From positions 1,183,001 through 1,247,000 of the forward strand of contig CP119312.1 in the NCBI GenBank assembly GCA_029202405.1: a stretch of DNA of 64,000 bases, read 5' to 3'. Positions 45,454 to 54,297 of the stretch are shown piece by piece. The translations under genes and the position numbers were made by a program. The notes under the pieces are model-generated. The model was given only the letters and a program-made list of their open reading frames with translations. It was not told the origin of the DNA and ran no database searches. Source of the stretch: Candidatus Devosia phytovorans. GTDB lineage: Bacteria > Pseudomonadota > Alphaproteobacteria > Rhizobiales > Devosiaceae. Positions within the stretch are counted from its first letter, which is position 1; each line of letters opens with the position of its first letter.

Positions 45454-46794
45454 ATGGCGTCCGCAGCCGAACAGCTGGCACGTAATCTCAATTTCTCGAC
45501 CTTTTCCAAGGCGAAAGCCCTGCAGCAGCGCATCTGGTTCACACTGGGCGCGCTGCTTGTCTATCGTCTGGGTACGTTCATTCCTGTCCCGGGTATCGAT
45601 CCCGATGCCTTCCGTGCGACGTTTGAACAAAGCCAGCAGGGCATTATCGGCATGTTCAACATGTTCGCCGGCGGTGCCGTCGAGCGCATGGCGATCTTTG
45701 CCCTCAACCTGATCCCCTATATTACCGCGTCCATCGTGGTGCAGGTGATCTCCACCGCTTCTCCGCGCCTCGAGGCGATGAAGAAAGAGGGTGGTGAGGC
45801 CGGTCGTCGCAAGATGAACCAGTACACGCGCTATCTGGCGGTCGTGTTCTGCGCCGTGCAGGCCTATGGCATTGCCGTGGGCCTTGAAGCGAGCCAGGGC
45901 GTCGTGCTGAACCCGGGCTGGTTCTTCCGCATCTCGACCGTGATCACCCTGGTGGGTGGCACGATGTTCCTGATGTGGCTGGGCGAGCAGATCACTGCGC
46001 GCGGTGTCGGTAACGGCATTTCGCTGATCATCTTTGCCGGTATCGTGGCCAATCTACCCACGACAATTGCGCAGACGCTTGAGCTCAGCCGTACGGGCGC
46101 CATTCCGGGCATTGCCGGCTTCGGCATGATCATCCTGTCGCTGGTTGTCATTGCCGGTATCGTGTTCTTCGAACGCGCCCAGCGCCGGCTGCTGATCCAG
46201 TATCCAAAGCGCCAGGTCGGCAACAAGATGTTCCAGGGCGACAGCTCGCATCTGCCGCTCAAGCTGAATACTGCCGGTGTTATCCCGGTGATCTTCGGTT
46301 CGTCACTGCTGCTGCTGCCGGCCACCATTGCGTCGTTTGCGGCGCAGGGGAATGCTCCGGCATGGCTGACGACGGTTACGGCGCTCCTGGGCCGTGGCCA
46401 GCCGCTCTATCTGGCTATGTTTGCCTTCTTCATCATCTTCTTCGCCTTCTTCTACACGGCGATCGTGTTCAATCCGCAGGAAACCGCGGATAACCTGAAG
46501 CGCTCCGGTGGTTTCATCCCGGGTATCCGTCCGGGTGAGCGCACTGCGCAGCACATCGATTACGTTCTGACTCGCATTACTGTGATCGGTGCTATCTACC
46601 TGACGGTCGTGGCGCTGATTCCGGAAGTCCTGTTCAGCCAGATGGCCATCAGCCAGTTCATCGGCGGCACCTCGCTGCTGATCATGGTGACGGTCACGCT
46701 GGATACGGTCAGCCAGATCCAGAGCCATCTGATCGCCCAGCAATATGAGGGGCTCGTCAAGAAGTCCCGTCTAGGAGGAGGCAAGCGCCGATGA
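45454..46794 (+). CDS. secY: Preprotein translocase subunit SecY
   Basis: The channel-forming subunit of SecYEG in the inner membrane. 446 residues with ten hydrophobic spans. Seen: QRIWFTLGALLVYRLGTFIPVPGID at TM1, the plug region GIIGMFNMFAGGAVERMAIFALNL, EQITARGVGNGISLIIFAGI, and the cytosolic loop GGFIPGIRPGERTAQ. GGGGAG lies 6 nt before the ATG. The stop overlaps the adk start (ATGA). Confidence 0.98.
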   Translation: MASAAEQLARNLNFSTFSKAKALQQRIWFTLGALLVYRLGTFIPVPGIDPDAFRATFEQSQQGIIGMFNMFAGGAVERMAIFALNLIPYITASIVVQVISTASPRLEAMKKEGGEAGRRKMNQYTRYLAVVFCAVQAYGIAVGLEASQGVVLNPGWFFRISTVITLVGGTMFLMWLGEQITARGVGNGISLIIFAGIVANLPTTIAQTLELSRTGAIPGIAGFGMIILSLVVIAGIVFFERAQRRLLIQYPKRQVGNKMFQGDSSHLPLKLNTAGVIPVIFGSSLLLLPATIASFAAQGNAPAWLTTVTALLGRGQPLYLAMFAFFIIFFAFFYTAIVFNPQETADNLKRSGGFIPGIRPGERTAQHIDYVLTRITVIGAIYLTVVALIPEVLFSQMAISQFIGGTSLLIMVTVTLDTVSQIQSHLIAQQYEGLVKKSRLGGGKRR

Positions 46795-47354
46795 GGTTGA
46801 TACTGCTCGGACCCCCGGGGGCGGGGAAGGGGACCCAGGCCAAGATTCTGCTCGAGGCCTATGGCATTCCGCAGCTGTCGACCGGCGACATTCTCCGTTC
46901 GGCCATCGCAGACAAGACACCCCTTGGCCTTGCGGCCAAGGAAGTCATGGACCGCGGTGACCTGGTTTCGAACGATATCGTCAATGGTATCGTCTCGGAG
47001 CGGCTCGATGCCGAAGACTGCAAGAACGGTTTCATCCTCGATGGCTTTCCACGGACGATCGTCCAGGCGGAAGCCCTCGACCAGATGCTGGCGGACAAGG
47101 GCATGCAGCTCGATGCCGTCATCGAGATGACGGCGGATGCAGACACCCTGGTGTCGCGCGTCGTCAACCGGGCCAAGGAAAGCAATCGTCCGGATGACAA
47201 TCCGGAAGTGATCCGCAAGCGGCTCGACGTCTACAAGAACGACACGGCGCCGCTGGTGGACTACTACCGCCAGCAGGGCCTGGTGAAGACCGTAGACGGC
47301 ATGGAACCCGTCGATCAGGTGACTGCAGCCATCAAGGCTGCAATCGCTCACTGA
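46791..47354 (+). CDS. adk: Adenylate kinase
   Basis: Converts AMP and ATP to two ADP. 187 residues, the short form without a zinc LID domain. Seen: P-loop GPPGAGKGTQAKIL at about 7-20, the AMP-site STGDILR, DGFPRT at about 84-89, and the DDNPEVIRKRLDVY segment. Coupled to secY by a 4-nt overlap, a typical arrangement. A 173-nt gap follows before rpsM. Confidence 0.97.
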   Translation: MRLILLGPPGAGKGTQAKILLEAYGIPQLSTGDILRSAIADKTPLGLAAKEVMDRGDLVSNDIVNGIVSERLDAEDCKNGFILDGFPRTIVQAEALDQMLADKGMQLDAVIEMTADADTLVSRVVNRAKESNRPDDNPEVIRKRLDVYKNDTAPLVDYYRQQGLVKTVDGMEPVDQVTAAIKAAIAH

Positions 47355-47527
47355 ATAGGGGACAGGTTTCACGGTTGACTCCGTGGAATCTAATCCTTAA
47401 AGAACCGCGTCAGTCTCATGGATTATTGGGCTGGATTCGGTTTTCCACGAAGTGGGGGTCGAATTCGGTCCCTTGTTGTTTAAGGGCGCCAGCCGTGATG
47501 GTTCGCGCTGAATGAAGGAGAGCAGAC

Positions 47528-47896
47528 GTGGCACGTATTGCTGGCGTCAATATCCCGACTAATAAGCGCGTCGTTATCGCGCTGCAGTATATCCACGGGA
47601 TCGGCGACAAGTTCGCCGAGGATATCTGCGCCAAGGTTGGCATTCCGGCAGAGCGCCGTGTGAACGAGCTCACTGACGCGGAAGTCATCCAGATCCGTGA
47701 AGCCATCGACCGCGACTACGTCGTGGAAGGCGATCTTCGTCGTAACGTTGCGATGAACATCAAGCGCCTGATGGATCTCGGCAACTACCGTGGCCTGCGT
47801 CACCGTCGTGGCCTTCCGGTCCGCGGTCAGCGCACCCACACCAATGCCCGCACCCGCAAGGGCCCGGCAAAGCCAATCGCTGGCAAGAAGAAGTAA
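47528..47896 (+). CDS. rpsM: Ribosomal protein uS13 (GTG start)
   Basis: A 30S head protein bridging to the 50S and contacting P-site tRNA. 122 residues. Seen: VARIAGVNIPTNKRVVIALQ from the GTG, YIHGIGDKFAEDICAKVGI and the C-terminal basic GLPVRGQRTHTNARTRKGPA. AAGGAG lies 9 nt before the GTG, and no better ATG is in frame. First gene of the alpha cluster. A weak GTTGAC-N17-TTAAAG candidate promoter lies at 47374-47402. Confidence 0.97.
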   Translation: MARIAGVNIPTNKRVVIALQYIHGIGDKFAEDICAKVGIPAERRVNELTDAEVIQIREAIDRDYVVEGDLRRNVAMNIKRLMDLGNYRGLRHRRGLPVRGQRTHTNARTRKGPAKPIAGKKK

Positions 47897-47978
47897 GAAC
47901 CCGTTTCATCGGGTTCTTCGATGTAGCTGCCGGGGCCAGATGGCTAACGGCAGCGCTGATATCGTTTAGAGGAATACA

Positions 47979-48371
47979 ATGGCTAAAGCTGAAGTCGCAC
48001 GCGTTCGTCGTAAAGAGCGCAAGAATATCACCTCGGGCGTTGCCCACGTGAACGCCTCGTTCAACAACACCATGATCACCATCGCCGACATGCAGGGCAA
48101 CACGATTTCGTGGTCCTCGTCGGGCGTGATGGGTTTCAAGGGCTCGCGCAAGTCGACCCCCTATGCTGCCCAGGTTGCTGCTGAAGATGCTGCCAAGAAG
48201 GCGCAGGAACACGGCATGAAGACCCTGGAAGTGGAAGTTCGTGGTCCGGGTTCGGGTCGTGAATCGGCACTCCGTGCGCTGCAGGCTGCTGGTTTCAACG
48301 TCACCTCGATCCGTGACGTGACCTCGATCCCGCACAATGGCTGCCGCCCGCGCAAGCGGCGCCGCGTCTAA
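47979..48371 (+). CDS. rpsK: Ribosomal protein uS11
   Basis: A 30S platform protein. 130 residues. Seen: KNITSGVAHVNASFNNTMIT, GNTISWSSSGVMGFKGSRKS, VRGPGSGRESALRALQAAGF and a C-terminal IPHNGCRPRKRRRV. The position between S13 and rpoA is standard, although rpsD is absent here, as in most alphaproteobacteria. Confidence 0.97.
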   Translation: MAKAEVARVRRKERKNITSGVAHVNASFNNTMITIADMQGNTISWSSSGVMGFKGSRKSTPYAAQVAAEDAAKKAQEHGMKTLEVEVRGPGSGRESALRALQAAGFNVTSIRDVTSIPHNGCRPRKRRRV

Positions 48372-48477
48372 TCTAGACCGATTGAAGAGCTCCCGGCCGA
48401 TTGAATGGGCCGGGAGTCTTATTGCGTTTGCGGCGGAGCGGCTCGGGCTGGAGCCGCGATTTTGAAAGGACATAACC

Positions 48478-49497
48478 GTGACGATCCAGAGGAACTGGCA
48501 AGAACTGATCAAGCCGACCAAGCTGGAGATTGTTTCGGGCAGCGACAACGCGCGCGTGGCATCGGTAGTAGCCGAGCCGCTTGAGCGCGGTTACGGGCTT
48601 ACCCTTGGTAACGCCCTGCGTCGCGTGCTGCTGTCGTCGCTCCAGGGCGCGGCAGTTACCGCAATCCAGATTGACGGCATTCTGCATGAATTCTCCTCGC
48701 TTCCGGGCGTGCGTGAAGACATCACCGATCTCGTCCTCAACGTGAAGGAAATCGCGTTGAAGATGGGCGGCGAAGGCCCCAAGCGCCTGAACCTGAGCAA
48801 GCAGGGTCCAGGTGCAGTGACCGCCGGCGACATCAAGGTCACCGGCGACATCGAAGTGCTGAACCCCGAGCTGGTGATCTGCCATCTCGACGACGGCGCC
48901 GAGATCAACATCGAATTCACCGTCGACACTGGCAAGGGCTATGTCGCTGCCGACAAGAACCGTCCCGAAGATGCACCGATCGGCTATATCCCGGTCGACT
49001 CGCTGTTTTCGCCGGTTCGCCGCGTTAGCTACAAGGTCGATGCCACCCGTGCGGGTGAAAGCCTCGACAAGGACAAGCTGACCCTGCAGATCGAGACCAA
49101 TGGCGCCGTGTCGCCGGAAGATGCCGTGGCCTATGCCGCTCGCATCCTCCAGGACCAGCTGTCGGTCTTTGTGAACTTCGAAGAGCCCAGCAAGGAAAAG
49201 GCACAGGATGCCGTTCCCGAACTGGCCTTCAACCCGGCTCTGCTCAAGAAGGTCGACGAACTCGAACTTTCGGTCCGCTCGGCCAATTGCCTGAAGAACG
49301 ACAACATCGTCTACATCGGCGACCTTATCCAGAAGACGGAAGCCGAGATGCTGCGGACGCCGAACTTCGGCCGCAAGTCGCTCAATGAAATCAAGGAAGT
49401 CCTGGCACAGATGGGGCTTCATCTCGGGATGGACGTGGCCAATTGGCCGCCCGAGAATATCGATGACCTCGCCAAGCGCTACGAAGATCACTACTGA
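48478..49497 (+). CDS. rpoA: RNA polymerase alpha subunit (GTG start)
   Basis: Dimerises to nucleate RNA polymerase assembly and contacts upstream promoter DNA and activators. 339 residues. Seen: the N-terminal domain (about 1-235) with EPLERGYGLTLGNALRRVLL and GVREDITDLVLNVKEI, and a C-terminal HhH domain (about 250-339) with LELSVRSANCLKNDNIVYIG and NFGRKSLNEIKEVL. The GTG at 48478 has AAAGGA upstream. rplQ follows after 34 nt. Confidence 0.98.
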   Translation: MTIQRNWQELIKPTKLEIVSGSDNARVASVVAEPLERGYGLTLGNALRRVLLSSLQGAAVTAIQIDGILHEFSSLPGVREDITDLVLNVKEIALKMGGEGPKRLNLSKQGPGAVTAGDIKVTGDIEVLNPELVICHLDDGAEINIEFTVDTGKGYVAADKNRPEDAPIGYIPVDSLFSPVRRVSYKVDATRAGESLDKDKLTLQIETNGAVSPEDAVAYAARILQDQLSVFVNFEEPSKEKAQDAVPELAFNPALLKKVDELELSVRSANCLKNDNIVYIGDLIQKTEAEMLRTPNFGRKSLNEIKEVLAQMGLHLGMDVANWPPENIDDLAKRYEDHY

Positions 49498-49531
49498 TCC
49501 GGCGCCGCCAAAGACTTTTAGGAGATAACCC

Positions 49532-49957
49532 ATGCGCCACGGTAATTCCGGCCGCAAGCTCAGCCGAACCGCCTCGCACCGCAAGGCAATGTTCGCCAAT
49601 ATGTCCGCCGCGCTGATCAAGCACGAGCAGATCGTTACCACGCTTCCCAAGGCCAAGGACCTGCGTCCGATCGTCGAGAAGCTGATCACCCTCGGCAAGC
49701 GCGGCGACCTGCACGCTCGTCGTCAGGCGATCGCCCAGATGCGCGACGAAACCCAGGTTGCCAAGCTCTTCGCAGTGCTTGGCCCGCGCTACAAGGAACG
49801 CCAGGGCGGATATATCCGCATCATGAAGGCTGGCTTCCGCTACGGCGACAACGCCCCGATGGCCGTGATCGAGTTCGTCGATCGCGACGTCAACGCCAAG
49901 GGCCAGGACTCCGGTCCGGTCCAGGTGCGCGAAGACGACGAATACGAAGCCGCATAA
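49532..49957 (+). CDS. rplQ: Ribosomal protein bL17
   Basis: A 50S protein near the tunnel exit. 141 residues. Seen: MRHGNSGRKLSRTASHRKAM, LIKHEQIVTTLPKAKDLRPI and KRGDLHARRQAIAQM, with an acidic tail (about 128-141) beyond the core. AGGAG lies 9 nt before the ATG. Last gene of the ribosomal block; a terminator follows. Confidence 0.97.
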   Translation: MRHGNSGRKLSRTASHRKAMFANMSAALIKHEQIVTTLPKAKDLRPIVEKLITLGKRGDLHARRQAIAQMRDETQVAKLFAVLGPRYKERQGGYIRIMKAGFRYGDNAPMAVIEFVDRDVNAKGQDSGPVQVREDDEYEAA

Positions 49958-49985
49958 GCTCGTATTGATCGCCAGACTTTTGAAG

Positions 49986-50013
49986 CGGCTCCGGGTAACC
50001 CCGGGGCCGTTTT
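49986..50013 (+). terminator. Intrinsic terminator after rplQ
   Basis: A 10-bp stem with one G-T pair (49986-49995 with 50000-50009), a 4-nt loop and TTTT. It starts 28 nt after the stop and ends the alpha cluster. Confidence 0.82.
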
Positions 50014-50070
50014 GCTTTGTCTGGATGGTGTCGAGGGGTTTTCGTGTGCTTAGATCTCTCCTCATACGCG

Positions 50071-50204
50071 ATGTCACCCCGGCCTTGAGCCGGGGCCCAT
50101 CTCGAGATCTCGTGACGGCCGCGAGGTGGTTGCAGCAATCACAGCGACCTTGCGGTTGGGGAGCCATCTCAGGATGGGTCCCGGCTCAAGGCCGGGATGA
50201 CATC
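50071..50204. repeat. Inverted-repeat element (REP-like pair)
   Basis: Two near-identical arms of about 33 bp face each other: 50071-50103 (begins ATGTCACCCCGGCCTTGAGC) and about 50171-50203 (its complement with two or three differences). Each arm also folds on itself through CCCCGGC..GCCGGGG. The roughly 65-nt centre also has partial pairing. Such CCGGCCTTGAGCCGGG palindromes are common dispersed elements in Hyphomicrobiales. It fills most of the rplQ-VOC gap. Confidence 0.8.
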
Positions 50205-50248
50205 GGGAGTGTGGCGCCCGCACTGAAGGAACCGGGAAAGGACTTAGC

Positions 50249-50686
50249 ATGGCCGTCAAGCGCATGGACAATGTCGGGATCGTGGTGGAAGACCTCGATG
50301 CGACGATAGAATTCTTCGTCGAGTTGGGCCTCGAACTGGTCGGTCGTTCGAAGATCGAAGGCGGCTGGTCCGGCAAGGTCACCGGCCTGCACGGCCAGCA
50401 GGTCGAGATCGCCATGATGCGCACGCCGGACGGGCACAGCCAGCTCGAACTTTCCCGGTTCCTGGCGCCTGCGGTCGTCGAGGATCACCGCAGGGCCCCG
50501 GTGAACGCCCTTGGGTATCTCCGCGTCATGTTTGCCGTGGATGATCTAGACGCTGTGCTGGAGCGGCTCTATACGCGCGGCGCGACGCTGGTGGACGAGG
50601 TCGTCAACTATCAGGACGTCTACAGGCTCTGCTATATCCGCGGGCCGGAGGGCATTCTCATCGGCCTCGCCGAGGAACTGGCTTGA
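50249..50686 (+). CDS. VOC-family protein (glyoxalase/bleomycin-resistance fold)
   Basis: A 145-residue metal-dependent or binding-only VOC protein. Seen: MDNVGIVVEDLDATIEFFVE at the start, LELVGRSKI, the central HSQLELSRF strand, VNALGYLRVMFAVDDLDAVL beginning the second beta-alpha-beta-beta-beta unit, and CYIRGPEGILIGLAEEL with a Glu at the usual metal position. Single gene, AAAGGA upstream. Substrate cannot be told: family members include lyases, dioxygenases and antibiotic-binding proteins. Confidence 0.85.
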   Translation: MAVKRMDNVGIVVEDLDATIEFFVELGLELVGRSKIEGGWSGKVTGLHGQQVEIAMMRTPDGHSQLELSRFLAPAVVEDHRRAPVNALGYLRVMFAVDDLDAVLERLYTRGATLVDEVVNYQDVYRLCYIRGPEGILIGLAEELA

Positions 50687-50689
50687 AGA

Positions 50690-51226
50690 TCAGCGACGAT
50701 CGAGGCCCCAGGCCCCGTAAAGTTGCTGCAGCTCGGCCTGATTTCGACAGGTGACCACGGGCAGGCCGGTCTGGCGAGCGACCTGCTCATATTTGCCCTG
50801 ATGGCGGGTCTTCCAGATCCAGCGGATCATTTCCCATTTCACGCCGTCCTGGCCGCTCGCAAGACCGCCGAGCCGCCGCTGCTGGAACAGGCTGCGGTAG
50901 AAATAACGGCGGTAGCGCCTGAGCAGATGATCGTCGATGACCACGATGCCGGTCGCGCGGGCGTAGCGCTGCGCCATGAGGCGGGAATAGTTGCCATCCA
51001 TGACCCAGGCGTCATCCCTGATCGCGGCGTCGTGCAGCGCCTGGAAGGCTTCTTCGCTGCGCGGGATCCAATTGCCATGCTCTTCGTGGCTGAAGCGGTC
51101 GAGATGGACGGGCGGAATGTCCAGCTTGCGCGCAATGGCATCGGCCAGCGTGGATTTGCCGGCATTGCTGGGGCCATTGATCATGATGCGGCAGCCGAAG
51201 TCGGCCAGAGGCGGGATGGGAGGCAT
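50690..51226 (-). CDS. P-loop kinase-like protein (adenylate-kinase/topology-modulation type)
   Basis: A 178-residue P-loop protein. Seen: MINGPSNAGKSTLADAIARK (Walker A about 18-26), HLDRFSHEEHGNW (acceptor-side region), DDAWVMDGNYSRLMAQRYARATGIVVIDD (Walker B-like) and a basic RRYRRYFYRS lid helix. This layout matches small kinases annotated as DNA topology-modulation or FlaR-like proteins; no substrate is established. Start taken at the ATG at 51226; a longer in-frame ATG at 51298 overlaps the terminator. It ends 3 nt from the convergent VOC gene. Confidence 0.75.
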   Translation of the reverse strand: MPPIPPLADFGCRIMINGPSNAGKSTLADAIARKLDIPPVHLDRFSHEEHGNWIPRSEEAFQALHDAAIRDDAWVMDGNYSRLMAQRYARATGIVVIDDHLLRRYRRYFYRSLFQQRRLGGLASGQDGVKWEMIRWIWKTRHQGKYEQVARQTGLPVVTCRNQAELQQLYGAWGLDRR

Positions 51227-51298
51227 TTTCAGTTCCGATATCGATCGGGGTGGAAAAGGCTGATGGTGACACTCTAGGGCAATTCGCCCAAAAAACAA

Positions 51299-51320
51299 AA
51301 ATCCCCGCCGAAGCGGGGAT
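51299..51320 (-). terminator. Intrinsic terminator of the decarboxylase gene
   Basis: On the minus strand a 9-bp stem (51320-51312 with 51307-51299) with a TTCG loop, followed by a T-rich run reaching about 51287. It lies 26 nt after the decarboxylase stop. Confidence 0.85.
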
Positions 51321-51346
51321 TTCGATTGTAACGGTCGCGCTACCGA

Positions 51347-52528
51347 TTATTCCGGCTGCTGGTCCTTGCCGGTATAGGCTTCGTCAACCCAGAACTGGTC
51401 GCGACGGTCGAAGCCGTTGAAGGGGGTCAGCGTTGCCTGGGTATAGGCGCCCATCAGGCCGAATTCGATCCAGTCGTCCTCGTCGATATCGGCGGGCAGG
51501 GTGAAGACCTGGGGCAGCACGTCATAGCTGTCGCAGGTGGGGCCCCACATGGTGAATTCGCTGAACTCCTGGTCATTGTCATGCAGGCGCGGACCGCGCC
51601 AGACGCGGACCGGCGGGGTGAAGTGCATGAATTTGACTTCATTGAGCGCACCATAGGCGCCGTCATTGACATAGACCGACTGGCCACCGCGCTGGTGCTT
51701 CACACGCAGCAGCAGCGAGGTCGACGAGGTGACGAGGGCGCGGCCGGGCTCGATGATCAGCTCAGGGCGGTTCTTGTCGCCGAAATGGTCGGAAACGGCC
51801 GTGGAGATGGTCTCGAAGAAATAGTCCATCGGCGGCGCTTCGCTGGTCGGGTAGGGGGCCGGATAGCCGCCGCCGATATTGAGGCGTTTCAGCTCGATGC
51901 CGCTTTCGGCAACGATGCGCGAGGCGGCCGCGATGTGGCGCTCATAGGCATAGGCGTCTTCACACTGGCTACCGACATGGAAGCAGAGGCTGGGCGTATA
52001 GCCCATGGTTTCGACGGCGGTGACGATTTCGGCCGCGCCCTGTTCCATGACGCCAAACTTGATGCCGAAGTCATAGGACTTCAGCGCCTTGCCGGCCTTG
52101 AAGCGGGTGGTGACTTCCACATCCTTGCTGGGCGAGACCACGGCTGCAAGCTGGTCGAGCTGCTGGGGGTGGTCGATGGTGAAGCTGCGAACGCCGAACT
52201 CTTCATAGGCACGAGCGATTTCGCGCTTGTTCTTGATCGGGTTGTTATAGTGCATCACCGCGCCCGGCGCATGGTCGCGCACCAGTTCCATTTCGGTGTT
52301 GGAGGCCACGTCGAAGGCTTTCAGACCCTCGCGGTGCAGCTGGGCGATCACATGGGGCGAGGGGTTGCACTTGACGGCATAAGTGAGCAGCCCGTCAAAG
52401 CCCTTCTTGAAGACCTTCGTGGCCTTGTGAAGCTCGCGTTCGGAGAACAGGAAAGCCGGAAAATCCGGCGCTTCGGCCGCAATGAGGGCAGAGGTGTTCG
52501 GGTAAACGTGCTTCGGCTCGGTGGTCAT
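51347..52528 (-). CDS. Ornithine/lysine/arginine decarboxylase, PLP fold-type III
   Basis: Expected to decarboxylate ornithine (possibly lysine) to a diamine, feeding polyamine synthesis. 393 residues, alanine-racemase-like fold as in eukaryotic ornithine decarboxylase. Seen: the PLP lysine in TYAVKCNPS (Lys53), CFHVGSQCED, the phosphate-binding LNIGGGYPAPYP, EPGRALV, and the second active-site motif WGPTCDSYD with Cys332, contributed by the dimer partner. The start is the ATG at 52528 with AAAGG upstream; the extra upstream codons do not fit. The 299-nt spacer to the Deg protease holds a hairpin (52623-52647) that may be a speF-type leader. Confidence 0.9.
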   Translation of the reverse strand: MTTEPKHVYPNTSALIAAEAPDFPAFLFSERELHKATKVFKKGFDGLLTYAVKCNPSPHVIAQLHREGLKAFDVASNTEMELVRDHAPGAVMHYNNPIKNKREIARAYEEFGVRSFTIDHPQQLDQLAAVVSPSKDVEVTTRFKAGKALKSYDFGIKFGVMEQGAAEIVTAVETMGYTPSLCFHVGSQCEDAYAYERHIAAASRIVAESGIELKRLNIGGGYPAPYPTSEAPPMDYFFETISTAVSDHFGDKNRPELIIEPGRALVTSSTSLLLRVKHQRGGQSVYVNDGAYGALNEVKFMHFTPPVRVWRGPRLHDNDQEFSEFTMWGPTCDSYDVLPQVFTLPADIDEDDWIEFGLMGAYTQATLTPFNGFDRRDQFWVDEAYTGKDQQPE

Positions 52529-52622
52529 CGACGACTGGCCTTTCGGGCTGGGAGATGGGTGGAAAGAAGCGCTGCATATAGGGCCGTGTGACCCCCGGCG
52601 CAAACGATTATTTGGATGCAAA

Positions 52623-52647
52623 TTGCGACCGTCAGATGACGGTGCAA
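52623..52647 (-). promoter_or_regulatory. Candidate leader hairpin upstream of the decarboxylase
   Basis: In the leader, 95 nt before the start codon, ACCGTCA (52628-52634) pairs with TGACGGT (52637-52643). It is extended by TTGC/GCAA (52623-52626 with 52644-52647). The speF RNA motif is known upstream of ornithine decarboxylase genes in alphaproteobacteria. Matching to that motif was not possible by eye. Confidence 0.3.
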
Positions 52648-52827
52648 AGCGATGAGAAAGCCTTGGCTTGCCTAGGTTAATCCAGTGCCAATGCAGACAG
52701 TTCCATTGCCCGTTCCAGTGCCGGCGGCAAACAGCTACGTGACCCTACCGATCGGTAATGAAATTGCCACGGTCGTGCCAGAATCCGGGCGCCTGCCTCT
52801 GCACCAGTTTCGCATGGAGTTATCGAC

Positions 52828-54297
52828 ATGACATTGCGCGCATGGCTTTTCGCTGGTTCGGCCATTGCCGTCCTCGCGATTGGCGGCACATTGGCCTTTT
52901 CGCCCTGGAACGCGCCCAGTGTGGCGCAGGTGGCCGTGGCGCCGCCGGTTGCGCCAGCCCAGACGCTGGCGGTGCCGCAGAGCGATGCGCAGGTGAAGCT
53001 GAGCTTTGCGCCCGTGGTCAAGGCCGTGGCGCCCTCGGTGGTCAATGTCTATGCGACGCGCATCGAGCAGCGCCAGACCTCGCCCTTTGCCAATGATCCG
53101 TTCTTCTCGCGCTTCTTTGGCGAGGGGCAGTTCCAGAGCCGGCCGCGGGAAAGCCGGTCGCTGGGCTCGGGCGTCGTGGTCGATGCGGGCGGGGTGATCC
53201 TCACCAATCGTCACGTCATCGAAGGGGCCACCGATGTGCGCATTGCGCTGAGCGACGGGCGGGAATTTGCCGTCGACGTGGTGATCGAGGATGCCCAGAC
53301 AGACCTCGCCGTGCTGCGCGTGCGCGATCCGGGCGAGACGACTTTCCCGGCCATAACCTTTGCCGACAGCGATGCGCTGCTGGTCGGCGATCTGGTGCTG
53401 GCCATCGGCAACCCCTTTGGCGTCGGCCAGACGGTGACCAGCGGTATCGTTTCGGCCCTGGCGCGGACGGGTGTCGAAAGCTCGGACTATGAATTCTTCA
53501 TACAGACCGACGCGGCGATCAATCCGGGCAATTCCGGTGGGGCGCTGGTCGATCTCAATGGCAATCTGGTCGGCATCAATACCGCCATCTATTCGCAGAC
53601 CGGCGGCTCGGTCGGCATCGGCTTTGCCATTCCGGCCAATATGGCGCGGCTGGTGGCCGAGGCGGGTGTCAGTGGCAGCGAGATCGTGCGGCCATGGTTC
53701 GGCGCCAAGCTGCAGGCGGTCAATTCCGATATCGCCGCGAGCCTTGGCATGGCGGCGCCGCATGGGGCGCTGATTGCCGAACTGGCGCCGGACGGTCCGG
53801 CCGCTCGGGCTGGCTTTGCGGCTGGTGACGTCATCCTCTCCGTCGATGGCGTCGCCGTGGACGATCCCAGCGCCTTCAACTTCCGCCTCGCCACCAAGCC
53901 CGTGGGGCAGGTGACGACGCTCGAACGGCTGCGCGGCGGCACGACGGAGCAGGTGCAGTTCAATGTGGAAGCCGCGCCAACCGTGGGCGACGACATGCTG
54001 GCCACCATCACCGGTAGCTCCCGCTTTACCGGTACCAGCGTGCGACAGCTCGATCCGGCGCTCGCCGAGTCCAAGAACCTGCCCTATGACGCCAGGGGCG
54101 TGATCGTCACCGCCGTCGAAGCCGGCTCGCCCGCCGAACAGATGGGCATGCGGGTGGATGACGTGATCCTCTCGCTCAATGATCAGGCCATGGACACAGC
54201 GAAAGCCTTTTCCGACACGGCCAGCCAAAGGGCGCGGACCTGGCAGATCATCCTGCAGCGGGATGGACGGGTGAGCCGGAGCATTGTTTCTGGATAG
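52828..54297 (+). CDS. DegP/HtrA-family periplasmic serine protease
   Basis: Degrades or refolds damaged envelope proteins. 489 residues. Seen: an N-terminal hydrophobic segment (about 7-24) that acts as signal or anchor, a trypsin-like domain with the full triad His129 (TNRHV), Asp159 (TDLAVL) and Ser236 (NPGNSGGAL), and two PDZ domains (about 285-375 and 395-485) with GDVILSVDG and VDDVILSLNDQ-type carboxylate-binding segments. GGAG lies 9 nt before the ATG. Followed by an inverted-repeat element rather than a classical terminator. Confidence 0.93.
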   Translation: MTLRAWLFAGSAIAVLAIGGTLAFSPWNAPSVAQVAVAPPVAPAQTLAVPQSDAQVKLSFAPVVKAVAPSVVNVYATRIEQRQTSPFANDPFFSRFFGEGQFQSRPRESRSLGSGVVVDAGGVILTNRHVIEGATDVRIALSDGREFAVDVVIEDAQTDLAVLRVRDPGETTFPAITFADSDALLVGDLVLAIGNPFGVGQTVTSGIVSALARTGVESSDYEFFIQTDAAINPGNSGGALVDLNGNLVGINTAIYSQTGGSVGIGFAIPANMARLVAEAGVSGSEIVRPWFGAKLQAVNSDIAASLGMAAPHGALIAELAPDGPAARAGFAAGDVILSVDGVAVDDPSAFNFRLATKPVGQVTTLERLRGGTTEQVQFNVEAAPTVGDDMLATITGSSRFTGTSVRQLDPALAESKNLPYDARGVIVTAVEAGSPAEQMGMRVDDVILSLNDQAMDTAKAFSDTASQRARTWQIILQRDGRVSRSIVSG

